From positions 1 through 5,603 of the forward strand of contig CALVPA010000062.1 of assembly GCA_944350395.1 (NCBI GenBank): a stretch of 5,603 nucleotides of DNA. Direction: 5' to 3'. Shown here piece after piece: positions 5,047 through 5,603 of the stretch. The notes beneath the pieces were generated by a model. That model did no database searches. It was not told the origin of the DNA and saw nothing but the letters and a program-made list of their open reading frames with translations. Numbering within the stretch: the first letter of the stretch is position 1; every line of letters begins with the position of its first letter. This stretch comes from an uncultured Bacilli bacterium (GTDB taxonomy: Bacteria > Bacillota_I > Bacilli_A > RF39 > UBA660). Both the position numbers and the translations under genes were made by a program.

Positions 5047-5603
5047 TAGTCGTCACCTAAGAAATCTTTAAGTTTTTTAGCACGAGATGGGTGTCTAAGT
5101 TTTCTTAATGCTTTTGCTTCTATCTGTCTTATTCTCTCACGTGTTACATTAAATCTCTTTCCAACTTCTTCTAGAGTATAGCAAGTTCCATCTAATAGAC
5201 CAAATCTGAGTTCTAATACTTCTTGTTCTCTCTTTTGTAAAGTTTTTAATACATCTCTAATCTGTTCTTTTAAAATTTCGTTTGTCGCATATTCTTCTGG
5301 ACTCATATTAGAGGTATCTGGAACAAAATCTCCAAAATGAGAATCCTCTTCTTCTCCAATAGGCGTATCTAGGCTAACTGGATCTTGGCTTATTTTCATG
5401 ACTTCTCTAACCTTTTCTATTGATACACCCATCTTTTTTGCTATTTCTTCTTCACTAGGTTCGTGATTTAATTCGAGTGTAAGTTGTCTTTGAATTCGAG
5501 CCATTTTGTTTATAGTTTCAACCATGTGTACTGGCACTCTTATCGTTCTTGCTTGATCTGCTAGAGCCCTAGTTATGGCTTGTCTTATCCACCAAGTAGC
5601 ATA
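5046..5603 (-). CDS. rpoD: Primary RNA polymerase sigma factor RpoD (SigA), C-terminal part, 5' end outside the window
   Basis: The frame is open to the right edge, so these 185 residues are the C-terminal half of the housekeeping sigma factor. The fragment begins inside region 2.4, YATWWIRQAITRALADQART (1-20), the helix that reads the -10 element, then goes through region 3.0 (RVPVHMVETINK, 22-33). Region 3.1 (RQLTLELNHEPSEEEIAKKM) and 3.2 with the acidic linker (DTPIGEEEDSHFGDFVPD, 79-96) follow. Region 4 has LQKREQEVLELRFGLLDG (122-139) and the -35-reading helix-turn-helix TLEEVGKRFNVTRERIRQIE (143-162), then KALRKLRHPSRAKKLKDFL (164-182). Every segment is as expected for a group 1 sigma factor. 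A GTG at 5537 lies within the conserved RTIRVPVHM stretch and is not the start. Regions 1 and 2.1-2.3 lie beyond the window. trmK overlaps its stop by one base. Confidence 0.97.
   Translation of the reverse strand, partial: YATWWIRQAITRALADQARTIRVPVHMVETINKMARIQRQLTLELNHEPSEEEIAKKMGVSIEKVREVMKISQDPVSLDTPIGEEEDSHFGDFVPDTSNMSPEEYATNEILKEQIRDVLKTLQKREQEVLELRFGLLDGTCYTLEEVGKRFNVTRERIRQIEAKALRKLRHPSRAKKLKDFLGDD
5053..5058 (-). promoter_or_regulatory. Ribosome binding site of trmK inside the rpoD 3' end
   Basis: AGGTGA on the minus strand lies six bases before the trmK ATG and encodes part of the Leu-Gly-Asp-Asp end of RpoD. Together with the TAATG overlap it indicates translational coupling of trmK to the sigma factor gene. 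Confidence 0.6.

Noticed and set aside
5535..5537. GTG as a start for a separate 163-residue sigma factor
   Set aside because: The frame continues upstream through YATWWIRQAITRA to the window edge, so the GTG is an internal Val codon of rpoD.
1..5603. Undescribed defence or mobile system
   Set aside because: All genes fall in well-known families in a largely conserved order; there are no transposases, integrases, nuclease-toxin pairs or repeat arrays.

Overview
The window is an A+T-rich stretch of a low-GC Bacillota (Firmicutes) chromosome in which every gene lies on the minus strand. The gene set (housekeeping sigma factor followed by TrmK, trigger factor, YqfC/YqfD, YbeY, DgkA) is typical of Bacillota. 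YqfC and YqfD point to an endospore former or a lineage descended from one. TGA serves as a stop (VanZ-like gene) and Trp is TGG, so the standard code 11 fits and a UGA-as-Trp mollicute is unlikely. I cannot name the genus from sequence alone.

Layout in the direction of transcription, from high to low coordinates: (1) the 3' end of the main sigma factor gene rpoD enters from the right edge and overlaps trmK by one base (TAATG). (2) tig (trigger factor) follows with its own strong sigma-A-type promoter and a rho-independent terminator whose stem overlaps the tig stop codon. (3) A tightly packed run yqfC-yqfD-vanZ-like-ybeY-dgkA follows, each gene overlapping the next by 1 to 20 bases, and closes with a hairpin terminator. 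(4) Beyond that terminator, the first 44 codons of a glycerophosphodiester phosphodiesterase leave through the left edge.

Functionally the window joins transcription initiation (RpoD), tRNA methylation (TrmK), nascent-chain folding (Tig), rRNA maturation (YbeY), lipid recycling (DgkA, partial GDPD), two proteins of the sporulation-associated YqfC/YqfD pair and a VanZ-like membrane protein. The main departure from the familiar Bacillus arrangement (yqfC-yqfD-phoH-yqfF-ybeY-dgkA-cdd-era) is that phoH and the yqfF/pgpH gene are missing between yqfD and ybeY, with a VanZ-like gene in their place, and that a terminator follows dgkA where cdd and era would be expected.

I find no mobile element, CRISPR array, tRNA, rRNA or riboswitch, and no gene-free stretch over 300 bases. 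This is mostly a conserved housekeeping neighbourhood. The points worth a second look are gene-order change, promoter and terminator architecture, and start sites, not an unknown system.
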